NCBI GenBank assembly: GCA_026391215.1
Contig: JAPLDX010000056.1
Location: forward strand, 1 to 44,826
From: Bacteroidia bacterium
GTDB lineage: Bacteria; Bacteroidota; Bacteroidia; Bacteroidales; VadinHA17
DNA length: 44,826 nt
Direction: 5' to 3'
The translations under genes and the position numbers were made by a program. Each line of letters opens with the position of its first letter. The stretch's first letter is position 1. Of the stretch, positions 25,209-33,493 are shown in pieces. The notes under the pieces were generated by a model that saw only the letters and a program-made list of their open reading frames with translations, searched no databases and had not been told where the DNA came from.

Positions 25209-26174
25209 CTATCTGAATTTTGTGCTTGAAGTTAGCAGCTGGATCATGTCAAAATATTCTTCTTCAGTCAGGTCATCATTAAAATAATAGAGAGGATTCT
25301 TATGCTGGCCGTACTGATCTATCTGGTAATGAAGATGGGGTCCTGACGATGTGCCTGAACTACCTGTAAGACCGATCAGGTCTCCGCGTTTGACATTCAT
25401 TCCCTTGACAACCTTTATGCTGCTGAGATGTCCGTAGATGGTCTGATAGCCATATCCGTGATCAACGCGGACATGATTTCCGAAACCACTGGAGTTCCAT
25501 CCGGCTTCGATTACTGTTCCGGAGCCTGTGACATAAACCTCTGTACCATAAGGGGCGGTAAAATCCTGTCCAAAATGCCACCGGGGATTTCCGGTCACAG
25601 GATGTACCTCCCTGAATTTCACACCATCACCCAATCTTATCGTAACATCAACAGGACTGATCATTGGCAGGTATTCGTACATTCTCTCCCACTCAGCTCT
25701 CTTTTCTTCAATCGCCCTGAATGATTCATCCTGAACATTTACCATGTTTTTCATCTCCGCGATCCTTGTCCGGGTCGATCTCATAAGGTTAGAGTTGATA
25801 TAGTCGTCGAGGTCCCTGAACCTGTCAACACCTCCGTAACCCGGATTCCTGAATGATCCGGGAATGCTTTCCATTTCAAGGATTGACCTGTAGCGAACCT
25901 CATCCGACATCTCAAGGCTTTTCATAATTTCCTGGGCGCCATCAAGTTCCTTCCCTGCAAGTTTATACTGGAGCTTCAGGTTATCAATTTCCTGATTAAG
26001 CATCTTTTCCTTGGGCGATCCGAACAGGTTTTCGAAAATTGTACCGTAAATCAAAGTGATAATGACTGTAACAGAAAACCACATAAGCAACCTTAAAAGC
26101 TTCCTGGTTAACGATAGCCTTACCTGCTTGTATTGCAGATCATTACGGTCCAAAATATATTTCCGGTTATTCAT
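25209..26174 (-). CDS. M23 family metallopeptidase (LytM-type), copy 2
   Basis: A 321-residue paralogue of the gene downstream. It has a transmembrane helix at about residues 28-48, the shared SPKEKMLNQEIDNLKLQY coiled coil directly after it, and a C-terminal M23 domain with complete zinc ligands: His200 and Asp204 (WHFGQDF) and His282 of HLHYQI, with His280. The substrate-side loop before the first ligand (HPVTGNPRW) differs from copy 1, and the C-terminus is shorter by a few residues. Both copies probably cut peptidoglycan cross-links or stem peptides at the inner membrane. Copy 2 is the first gene of the minus-strand run that ends at 20792. Confidence 0.9.
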   Translation of the reverse strand: MNNRKYILDRNDLQYKQVRLSLTRKLLRLLMWFSVTVIITLIYGTIFENLFGSPKEKMLNQEIDNLKLQYKLAGKELDGAQEIMKSLEMSDEVRYRSILEMESIPGSFRNPGYGGVDRFRDLDDYINSNLMRSTRTRIAEMKNMVNVQDESFRAIEEKRAEWERMYEYLPMISPVDVTIRLGDGVKFREVHPVTGNPRWHFGQDFTAPYGTEVYVTGSGTVIEAGWNSSGFGNHVRVDHGYGYQTIYGHLSSIKVVKGMNVKRGDLIGLTGSSGTSSGPHLHYQIDQYGQHKNPLYYFNDDLTEEEYFDMIQLLTSSTKFR

Positions 26175-26215
26175 CGGCCGGGTTGGAATTTCATTTTTTT
26201 GCTACAGGCAATGGA

Positions 26216-26223
26216 CAAATCTA
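26216..26223 (-). promoter_or_regulatory. -7 promoter element (TAGATTTG) for M23 peptidase copy 2
   Basis: Exact TAnnTTTG match on the minus strand, 41 bp before the ATG at 26174. Divergent alaS on the other strand has only a one-mismatch element (TATATTTA, 26260-26267). Confidence 0.45.
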
Positions 26224-26290
26224 AATCAAATAAACTAATTTTACAAGCCAATTTTCAGGTATATTTACATTATCCATTGATAATTAACAC

Positions 26291-28921
26291 ATGAAGGCAC
26301 AGGAACTGAGACAGTTATTTTTTGAATTTTTCCGGGAAAGAGAGCATGAAATTGTCCCATCAGCACCGATGGTGATTAAGAATGATCCTTCACTCATGTT
26401 CACAAATGCCGGCATGAATCAGTTCAAGGATATTTTCCTGGGAAACAGCCAGGCAAAATACAAAAGAGTTGCAAATTCACAAAAGTGCCTCAGGGTTTCA
26501 GGGAAGCATAATGACCTTGAGGAGGTTGGGCATGACACTTACCATCATACTATGTTTGAAATGCTTGGTAACTGGTCATTCGGGGAATATTTCAAGAAAG
26601 AGGCCATAGAATGGGCATGGGAATTTCTCACAAAACGGCTGGGCATTGCTGAGGACCGGCTTTATGCCACTGTTTTTCAGGGCAGTAAAGAAGACAATAT
26701 TTCCCGTGATGATGAAGCCTTCAGATTCTGGCAAAAATGCTTCCCGAATAATCCTGATCATATAATTGACGGTCCGAAAAAAGACAATTTCTGGGAAATG
26801 GGTGACACGGGGCCATGTGGTCCATGCTCTGAAATTCATGTTGATATCAGGGATGAAAAGGAAATGAACAGGATTTCCGGACAGAATCTCGTCAATAAGG
26901 GTGATCCGCAGGTGATAGAGATATGGAACCTCGTTTTTATCCAGTATAACAGAAAAGCTGACGGCTCACTTGAGATGCTTCCATCAAAGCATGTAGATAC
27001 AGGAATGGGATTTGAGAGACTATGCATGGTTGTTCAGGGGAAAAAGTCTAATTACGATACCGATGTCTTTCAGCCTGTTATCAAAGAAATTTCATCCATT
27101 ACCGGGAAAAAATACGGTGTCAATGAATCCTGGGATACAGCAATGCGGGTAATTGCTGATCACCTGAGAGCAGTCTCCTTCTCCATAGCCGAAGGACAGC
27201 TGCCGTCCAACAATAAGGCAGGCTACGTTATAAGAAGGATACTCCGCCGGGCAGTAAGATACGGATACAATAACCTCGGGATTGAAGAACCCTTTATCTA
27301 CAGGCTTGTACCAAAACTTGCCGAAACCATGGGTGACCACTACCCGGAATTAAAATCATTAAAGGAGCTTATATCAAAGATAATCCTGGAAGAGGAAACA
27401 GCATTCCTGAAAACCCTTGGCAAGGGTCTGAAGATGATAGAAAAAATGATCTCTGACCTGAAGAAAAGCAATAAGAAAACATTGCCCGGGAAGGTAGCAT
27501 TTGAACTGTATGATACTTTTGGATTTCCGGTTGACCTTACCCAGCTTATCCTTAAGGAGAACGGTATAGAGCTTAATATCAGGGAGTTTGAAGATGAGAT
27601 GAAAAACCAGAAAGACAGATCGAGGGAGGATGCTTTTCTGGATGCAGGCGACTGGGAGATTATAAGGGATTCAGGCGATACACTGTTTACAGGCTATGAT
27701 AAGACGGAAGAAGAGGTGCTTATCACAAAGTACCGGATGGTAAAGGTCAAAGGGATTGACATCTGCCATATAGTCCTTGATAAAACACCTTTCTATGCAG
27801 AATCGGGAGGACAGGTCGGAGATACGGGAACAATCGTTTCAAAAAATGAAAAAATTGAGATCTTCGATACCATCAGGGAGAATAACCTTATAATTCACAT
27901 AGCGAAGAAAGCCCCGTCAGATCCGAAAGCGGATTTTACAGCCAGGGTTGATATTGAAAAGCGTCTCATGACAGCCAATAATCACACAGCTACTCACCTG
28001 ATACACTATGCGCTGCGGGAAGTTCTGGGAAAGCATGTGGAACAGAAAGGGTCCCTGGTCACTCCGGATCGGCTCAGGTTTGATTTCAGCCATTTCACTA
28101 AGCCGGGAAAGGAAGAACTGATGAGGGTGGAAGAGATTGCAAACCGGCTGGTAAGGGAAAACAATATCAGGAAAATAACGGAAAATATATCGTTGAAGAA
28201 AGCACAGGCAATGGGTGCTATGGCACTTTTCGGTGAGAAATACGGAGAAACCGTAAGGGTGGTAAAATTCGGAGACTCTATAGAACTATGCGGCGGGACT
28301 CATGTTGAGTCAACTGCAAGCATAGGGATTATCAAAATCATATCGGAAGGAGCAATAGCAGCCGGTATCAGAAGGATTGAAGCGTTAACGGCAGGCAAGG
28401 CTTATGAGTATATCAATGACAAGCTTGCTGTAATTGAAGATATTGCTGTCATGCTTAAAAGCACCGGTAACATTAAAGAGAGTATTGAAAAGCTTATCTC
28501 TGAAAATAGTACACTTAAAAAGTCCCTGGAGAAATACCAGGACAGGTCTGCCATGGCTGCTCTTAAAATTCTTGAAGAAAAAGCAACAACAATTAACAGG
28601 ATAAGATTCCTGTCTGGGCTGGTTGAAACTGATTCTCCTGAGACTTTGAAGACAATTGCATTTGAAGCGAGAAAGAAATCTGAAGACAGCGTAATGGTTA
28701 TCGGATCATCAATAGGAGGAAAAGCAAATCTTGTGGTGATGGTATGCGATAAGCTTACAAAAGAAAAGAATATCAGTGCAGTCAATATAATAAAAGAGAT
28801 TGCCGGTGAGATCGACGGAGGTGGCGGCGGACAGCCATTCCTGGCTACTGCAGGGGGGAAAAAGCCTGAAGGAATAACCAAGGCATTAAAGAAGGCTGAA
28901 GAATACCTGCGGAATATTTAA
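26291..28921 (+). CDS. alaS: alanyl-tRNA synthetase
   Basis: An 876-residue class II synthetase, full length. The N-terminal catalytic core has NAGMNQFKDIFLG, the HNDLEEVGHDTYHHTMFEMLG motif 2 region, and MGDTGPCGPCSEIH. The editing domain carries the zinc-binding HTATH (565-569) and CGGTH (667-671) motifs. The C-terminal DHHA1 domain has GEIDGGGGGQPFLATAGG. The ATG at 26291 begins with the usual Ala-tRNA-synthetase N-terminus (KAQELRQLFFEFF). A 117-bp intergenic region separates it from the divergent M23 gene. Two Bacteroidota-specific genes follow closely (12 bp gap). Confidence 0.97.
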   Translation: MKAQELRQLFFEFFREREHEIVPSAPMVIKNDPSLMFTNAGMNQFKDIFLGNSQAKYKRVANSQKCLRVSGKHNDLEEVGHDTYHHTMFEMLGNWSFGEYFKKEAIEWAWEFLTKRLGIAEDRLYATVFQGSKEDNISRDDEAFRFWQKCFPNNPDHIIDGPKKDNFWEMGDTGPCGPCSEIHVDIRDEKEMNRISGQNLVNKGDPQVIEIWNLVFIQYNRKADGSLEMLPSKHVDTGMGFERLCMVVQGKKSNYDTDVFQPVIKEISSITGKKYGVNESWDTAMRVIADHLRAVSFSIAEGQLPSNNKAGYVIRRILRRAVRYGYNNLGIEEPFIYRLVPKLAETMGDHYPELKSLKELISKIILEEETAFLKTLGKGLKMIEKMISDLKKSNKKTLPGKVAFELYDTFGFPVDLTQLILKENGIELNIREFEDEMKNQKDRSREDAFLDAGDWEIIRDSGDTLFTGYDKTEEEVLITKYRMVKVKGIDICHIVLDKTPFYAESGGQVGDTGTIVSKNEKIEIFDTIRENNLIIHIAKKAPSDPKADFTARVDIEKRLMTANNHTATHLIHYALREVLGKHVEQKGSLVTPDRLRFDFSHFTKPGKEELMRVEEIANRLVRENNIRKITENISLKKAQAMGAMALFGEKYGETVRVVKFGDSIELCGGTHVESTASIGIIKIISEGAIAAGIRRIEALTAGKAYEYINDKLAVIEDIAVMLKSTGNIKESIEKLISENSTLKKSLEKYQDRSAMAALKILEEKATTINRIRFLSGLVETDSPETLKTIAFEARKKSEDSVMVIGSSIGGKANLVVMVCDKLTKEKNISAVNIIKEIAGEIDGGGGGQPFLATAGGKKPEGITKALKKAEEYLRNI

Positions 28922-28933
28922 ACAGTTTTAAAC

Positions 28934-29401
28934 ATGAGAAGTCTCAGGTCAAATTGTCTTGTTGCGGTTGTCATTGCAGCTATACTGCAAGGGACTTCAT
29001 GTACTCCACAATCATGTCTTGAAGAAACAATTGCCGAAATAAAAGTCCCGCTGTACCTTAGCAGCACAAAAATAATACAGGCGCCCGACAGCCTGACCCT
29101 GTACGGAATAAATTCCGGATCAGGCAAAATACATAATAAAGCAACAGGCGTTACTAAGGTCTTATTGCCGCTTGATCCTTCTGCAGAAACCTGTGGTTTT
29201 GTTATAAGGATCAACGGGACCACCGATACGCTTCTCATTTGGTATGATTCCTTCACACACCTTATATCGAAGGAATGCGGATATACCTTTTATCATACAA
29301 TTGATTCACTGATATATACTAAGAACATAATTGATACAATAAAAATCAAAAACAGGTCTGTAACAACAATCAATGAGGAGAATTTCCGCATATTATATTA
29401 G
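28934..29401 (+). CDS. DUF6452-type lipoprotein (uncharacterised, Bacteroidota)
   Basis: A 155-residue predicted lipoprotein or exported protein: a hydrophobic signal (SNCLVAVVIAAILQGTSC) ends at Cys23. The mature part has a CTPQSC pair near the start, two more cysteines (ETCGF and KECGY) and is mostly beta-rich. I recognise it as the DUF6452 type that is paired with DUF6048 in Bacteroidota; this is recalled and not checked. Cysteine spacing suggests one or two disulfides. It overlaps the next gene by 29 bp and starts 12 bp after alaS, so the three are probably co-expressed. Function unknown. Confidence 0.65.
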   Translation: MRSLRSNCLVAVVIAAILQGTSCTPQSCLEETIAEIKVPLYLSSTKIIQAPDSLTLYGINSGSGKIHNKATGVTKVLLPLDPSAETCGFVIRINGTTDTLLIWYDSFTHLISKECGYTFYHTIDSLIYTKNIIDTIKIKNRSVTTINEENFRILY

Positions 29402-30107
29402 TGCCCTGATATTATTGATTACCGGCTCTGTAATGACCGAAGCACAAACACAGACGCCAGATACTGTCGTGATACCTCTTAAAATAAGGGCAGGTGTGGA
29501 AGTCACCGGACCCATAATTTATTTAACAGATAAAAATAACCTGAACACTGAAGGATTCATTTCTGCCGATCTGAATGAAAGGATCGGACTCTTCCTCGGC
29601 GCCGGATATTCTGATTATAAGTATTCACAGTACAATTACGACTATAATAGCAAAGGATTTTTTCTTAAGGCTGGTGTTGATTTCAATTTTCTCAAACCTG
29701 AAAAAGCCATGGGGAAGTATTGGGCTGGTGTGGGTTTACGTTACGGGCTTAGCTCATTCACTTCTGAAATACCCTCCCTTAAGTATGAAAATTACTGGGT
29801 ATCGATTACTACTTCAGTTGCTCCCTCAACGTACCTTAGCCATTATCTTGAAGCTTCACCGGGTTTTAAAGCAGAAATCTTCAGGAATTTCAGTATGGGA
29901 TGGTCGGTAAACATAAGGAAACTGCTCTATTCAGGAACAGGGAGCAAGGACGCAAGGCCAATCTATTTCCCGGGTTACGGATCGGGAGAGGGATCCATGA
30001 GCTTTGGAATAAGCTATTTTCTTGTCTGGAATATACCATTCAAAAAGATACTGGTTGAAGTTAAAAAGGAAGAACCGGTAGAGACTGAAGAAACAGAAAC
30101 GCAGTAA
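29373..30107 (+). CDS. DUF6048-type outer-membrane protein (uncharacterised, Bacteroidota)
   Basis: A 244-residue exported protein with a signal peptide (ending near EAQ, residue 25) and a strand-rich mature region typical of a small outer-membrane barrel: GRY-like repeats such as GLFLGAGYSDYKYSQYNYDY, GFFLKAGVDFNFL and YWAGVGLRYGLSSF. A highly acidic tail (EEPVETEETETQ) ends the protein. The family assignment (DUF6048) is from memory. It follows the DUF6452-type gene with a 29-bp overlap and ends 1 bp before the convergent symporter gene, so there is no space for a separate terminator. A surface partner role for the lipoprotein is inference. Confidence 0.65.
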   Translation: MRRISAYYISALILLITGSVMTEAQTQTPDTVVIPLKIRAGVEVTGPIIYLTDKNNLNTEGFISADLNERIGLFLGAGYSDYKYSQYNYDYNSKGFFLKAGVDFNFLKPEKAMGKYWAGVGLRYGLSSFTSEIPSLKYENYWVSITTSVAPSTYLSHYLEASPGFKAEIFRNFSMGWSVNIRKLLYSGTGSKDARPIYFPGYGSGEGSMSFGISYFLVWNIPFKKILVEVKKEEPVETEETETQ

Positions 30108-30108
30108 A

Positions 30109-31557
30109 TCAGGCTTCTTTCCTGCTGAAGAGCCACAATCCTGTAAACGTCAGGAATCCGTTTACGAGAATCATTTCGAATCCGAATTTATAACCGCTGA
30201 AAAGCTCTTCCGAGAACGTACTTAGAAGGATGCAGATGAGCGGGGAAATTATTGCAATATACGGGGTAATCTTGTCATTTACCTTCCTCTTTGTAAAGAG
30301 TCCGAATGAGTAAAGTCCAAGCAGCGGGCCATATGTGTAACCTGCTATAGTGAACAGCTTATCAATTACAGCCTTGTCATTTAATGTACTGAATATCAGA
30401 ATACTTATAAAAAATATCAGGGCTACTGAAAGATGAACCATGTACCTGATCCAGGTAGCTTTCTTTTCGGTAATATCCTTCCTGCGGTCCAATCCAAGAA
30501 AGTCGATACTGACAGATGTAGTCAGTGATGTAAGCGCTCCGTCTGCACTGGGGAAAGCTGCTGAAATGAGTCCTATCACAAATACCAGGCCTGCCACTGG
30601 TCCCAGGTAGTTTATTGCAATCGTAGGGAAAAGATCGTCAGAGGCTGGAATATTGATCCCTTTGCTTTGCGAAAACATGAACAGGAATGCCCCAAGAAAC
30701 AGGAATAAAAGATTTACAAAAACCAGTATACCGCTGAAAGTGAACATATTTTTCTGAGCCTCCCTGATATTCCTGCAGCTGAGATTCTTCTGCATCATTT
30801 CCTGGTCAAGACCTGTCATTGTTATAGTTATGAACATCCCTGAAAAGAATTGCTTCAAAAAGAACCTTGGATGATGCCAGTCGGTAATGAACATTGTTGA
30901 CAGATCGCTATCGGTAATTTCCGAGAAGAGCTTAAATACGGGTCTATCAAGCCCTTTGCTGATATATATGACAGACAGGATGACTGCAAGAAGCATGAAT
31001 GTAGTTTGCAGTATATCTGTATATACGATCGTTCTGATACCCCCCTTGAAGGTATAAAGGATGATAAGTATTATGAAGATCAGTGCATTTACCCAAAATG
31101 GAATGTTCCAGGCATTAAAGACAAATACCTGTAATACATTGATAACCAAAAACATCCTAAGCGAAGCTCCCAGTGTACGGGATAAAATAAAAAAGCCGGC
31201 TCCTGTCTTGTGCGACCAGAAACCAAACCGCTGATCAAGGTAAGAATAGATAGATGTCAGCTTAAGCCTGTAGTATAATGGCATCAGCACAAGTGCTATT
31301 ACAGCATAACCGACAAGATATCCCAGGACAACAACCATATAGCTGAACTGGGTATCCCTCACCCATCCGGGCACGGACATGAAAGTCACACCTGACAGGG
31401 AGGCTCCAATCATCCCATATGCAACTACAAACCAGGGTGATTTCCTGTTTCCGATAAAAAACGACTGATCATTTGCACGCCTCGCTGTAATCCAGGTGAC
31501 AGAAAATAACAAGGCAGTATAAATCAGGAAGATTATGAGAATCAGTGCCGGTGACAT
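30109..31557 (-). CDS. sodium:solute symporter (SSS family)
   Basis: A 482-residue inner-membrane transporter with about 13 hydrophobic segments from the N-terminal ALILIIFLIYTALLFSVTWI to the C-terminal MILVNGFLTFTGLWLF. SSS hallmarks are GNRKSPWFVVAYGMIGASLSGVTFMSVPGW (residues 36-65, with the Na+-site region), TFKGGIRTIVYTDILQT, GLDQEMMQKNLSCRN, and SAAFPSADGALTSLTTS. The likely solute (sugar, sialic acid, proline or other) cannot be read from the sequence. The closest promoter-like site on the minus strand (TATCCTTG, one mismatch) lies about 20 bp before the ATG. recR is divergent and DUF6048 convergent, so it is a single-gene unit. Confidence 0.9.
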   Translation of the reverse strand: MSPALILIIFLIYTALLFSVTWITARRANDQSFFIGNRKSPWFVVAYGMIGASLSGVTFMSVPGWVRDTQFSYMVVVLGYLVGYAVIALVLMPLYYRLKLTSIYSYLDQRFGFWSHKTGAGFFILSRTLGASLRMFLVINVLQVFVFNAWNIPFWVNALIFIILIILYTFKGGIRTIVYTDILQTTFMLLAVILSVIYISKGLDRPVFKLFSEITDSDLSTMFITDWHHPRFFLKQFFSGMFITITMTGLDQEMMQKNLSCRNIREAQKNMFTFSGILVFVNLLFLFLGAFLFMFSQSKGINIPASDDLFPTIAINYLGPVAGLVFVIGLISAAFPSADGALTSLTTSVSIDFLGLDRRKDITEKKATWIRYMVHLSVALIFFISILIFSTLNDKAVIDKLFTIAGYTYGPLLGLYSFGLFTKRKVNDKITPYIAIISPLICILLSTFSEELFSGYKFGFEMILVNGFLTFTGLWLFSRKEA

Positions 31558-31639
31558 ACAGGAAAATTAATCTGCAAGGATAACAAAAAGAATGCAAGGC
31601 AAAAAATTCAATGATCATTAAAAAGAACAATAATTGGCT

Positions 31640-31647
31640 TATTTTTG
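31640..31647 (+). promoter_or_regulatory. -7 promoter element (TATTTTTG) for recR
   Basis: Exact TAnnTTTG match 15 bp before the recR ATG at 31663. The in-frame TTG at 31645 falls within it, which favours the ATG. Confidence 0.5.
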
Positions 31648-31662
31648 TCTAAAATTTCCATC

Positions 31663-32277
31663 ATGAGCTTTAACGAATTTCCTTCCAGACTTCTGGAAAA
31701 TGCAGTAAACGAATTTGCGTCCCTTCCCGGGATAGGAAGGAAAACAGCTTTTAGGCTGGTGATGAACCTGTTAAGAAGAGATGCTGAAGAAGTCAGAAGA
31801 TTCGGCGAAAGCATCCTTAAACTTCATGAAGGGATACATTACTGCAAGGTATGCAATAATATTTCCGATACTGAGATTTGCAATATCTGCAATGATGGGA
31901 AAAGGGATAAATCTGTTCTCTGTGTCGTGGAAAATATCCAGGATGTAATGGCTGTTGAAAATACACGACAGTATAAGGGATTATATCATGTACTTGGCGG
32001 AATAATTTCACCTATAGATGGCATTGGTCCGTCGGACCTGAAGATTGACTCTCTTGAGGAAAAAGTAAAAGCCGGGGGAATAAAGGAAATAATACTCGCT
32101 CTTAGCGCAACAATGGAAGGCGATACGACTAATTATTATCTTTACAGGAAACTATGCAATTATGATTCACTGATCACGACCCTGGCCCGGGGTGTTGCAG
32201 TCGGAGATGAGCTTGAATATACTGATGAGATAACACTTGGAAGGGCAATAAATAACCGAAATCCCTATCAGCAATGA
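31663..32277 (+). CDS. recR: recombination protein RecR
   Basis: A 204-residue recombination mediator that acts with RecO/RecF on gapped DNA. Features: helix-hairpin-helix [16 protein letters not shown] at about residues 16-31, the four-cysteine zinc motif CKVC...CNIC near residue 60, and a Toprim domain with [14 protein letters not shown] and [16 protein letters not shown]. The C-terminus has [23 protein letters not shown]. The frame is open from a TTG at 31645 in the promoter element, but the ATG at 31663 gives the normal family start. Its stop overlaps the aminotransferase start by 4 bp (ATGA), so the two are probably co-translated. Confidence 0.95.
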   Translation: MSFNEFPSRLLENAVNEFASLPGIGRKTAFRLVMNLLRRDAEEVRRFGESILKLHEGIHYCKVCNNISDTEICNICNDGKRDKSVLCVVENIQDVMAVENTRQYKGLYHVLGGIISPIDGIGPSDLKIDSLEEKVKAGGIKEIILALSATMEGDTTNYYLYRKLCNYDSLITTLARGVAVGDELEYTDEITLGRAINNRNPYQQ

Positions 32278-33488
32278 TGACATCCGTAAATAAATTTCTC
32301 TCAAATTCAGGAAAGAGCATGAAACGCTCTGTCATAAGAGAAATCCTTAAAAACCTTCAAAATCCTGAAATGATCTCTTTTGCGGGTGGGCTTCCTGCTC
32401 CTGAGACATTCCCTGTAGAGGAACTGAAGGAAATAACACTCGAGGTTCTGGAAAAAGATGGGGCAAGCGCACTGCAGTACGGGACTACTGAAGGTGATAC
32501 GCTCCTCCGTAAAATGCTGGTCGAAAAGCACAAAAGAGACGGATTGGATTTAAGTATTGATAATATTATCATAACCACAGGATCGCAGCAAGCCCTGGAT
32601 CTTATTGGAAGAATATTTGTTGACAGTGGTGATTATGTTCTATGCGGACTTCCTTCATACCTGGGCGGCCTGAATGCTTTTTCTGTATATGGGGCAATGC
32701 TGAAAGGCATATCACTTGATGAGAAAGGCATGAAACCGGATGAACTTGAGAATACTATCATAAACCTGAAGGAGCTTGGCAAAAAGATCAAATTCTTATA
32801 TATCATACCTGATTTTCAGAATCCTGCGGGGATCACAATTCCGGAAGAAAGAAGGGTGAAAATAATTGAAATAGCAGAAAAGTATGACATCCTGATAGTT
32901 GAAGATAGCCCTTACCGTGATATACGTTTCAGCGGTGAGTCTCAGCCATTAATGTACAAGCTGGATAAAACAGGAAGAGTAATAACTTTATGTACCTTCT
33001 CTAAGATTTTTGCCCCGGGATTCAGGGTAGGATGGATAGTAGGACATCCTGAAATACTCGACAAAATAGTAATGGCAAAACAAACGGCCGACCTCTGCAC
33101 ATCTGCATTTGTTCAAAAGGTCATTGCCCGTTATCTTGAAAAAGGGTTGCTGGAAAAAAACCTCAGCAAGACAATTGCTCTTTACAGTGAAAGACGCAAT
33201 CACATGATAAAATGCTTCAGAAAATATATGCCCGCCGGTGTGTCATGGACAGAACCGGAAGGCGGTTTGTTCCTGTTCGTGACCCTGCCTCAGGGAATTG
33301 ATACTGAAAGAGTCTTCAAGAAGGCCATAGAGAAAAATGTTGCTTTTGTATCAGGATCAACATTTTTTTGCAATGATTCAGGGCATAATACCATGCGCAT
33401 GAACTTTTCATATTCTAAACCTGAAGTAATTGATGAAGGGATTAAACGTCTTGCATTGGTGATTGAAGAAGAAATAACCGGCAGATAA
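32274..33488 (+). CDS. PLP-dependent class I/II aminotransferase
   Basis: A 404-residue fold-type I aminotransferase. The PLP-binding lysine is Lys244 in [15 protein letters not shown], the ring-binding Asp is in [14 protein letters not shown], and the N-terminal arm reads [14 protein letters not shown], with the [13 protein letters not shown] segment at about residues 103-115. [10 protein letters not shown] and the SPYRDIRF motif are typical of the 2-aminoadipate/kynurenine/LysN-like group, which often have broad specificity. The substrate is not predictable. Two in-frame ATGs (32274 and 32277) overlap the recR stop. The GT2 fusion gene follows after 5 bp, so recR, this gene and the GT2 gene probably form one transcript. 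Confidence 0.88.
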   Translation: MMTSVNKFLSNSGKSMKRSVIREILKNLQNPEMISFAGGLPAPETFPVEELKEITLEVLEKDGASALQYGTTEGDTLLRKMLVEKHKRDGLDLSIDNIIITTGSQQALDLIGRIFVDSGDYVLCGLPSYLGGLNAFSVYGAMLKGISLDEKGMKPDELENTIINLKELGKKIKFLYIIPDFQNPAGITIPEERRVKIIEIAEKYDILIVEDSPYRDIRFSGESQPLMYKLDKTGRVITLCTFSKIFAPGFRVGWIVGHPEILDKIVMAKQTADLCTSAFVQKVIARYLEKGLLEKNLSKTIALYSERRNHMIKCFRKYMPAGVSWTEPEGGLFLFVTLPQGIDTERVFKKAIEKNVAFVSGSTFFCNDSGHNTMRMNFSYSKPEVIDEGIKRLALVIEEEITGR

Positions 33489-33493
33489 TATCC

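Noticed and set aside
28402..28881. 159-codon open frame on the minus strand inside alaS
   Set aside because: Lies fully antisense to conserved alaS sequence, has no recognisable domain and a Ser/Pro/Ile-rich composition typical of a shadow frame.
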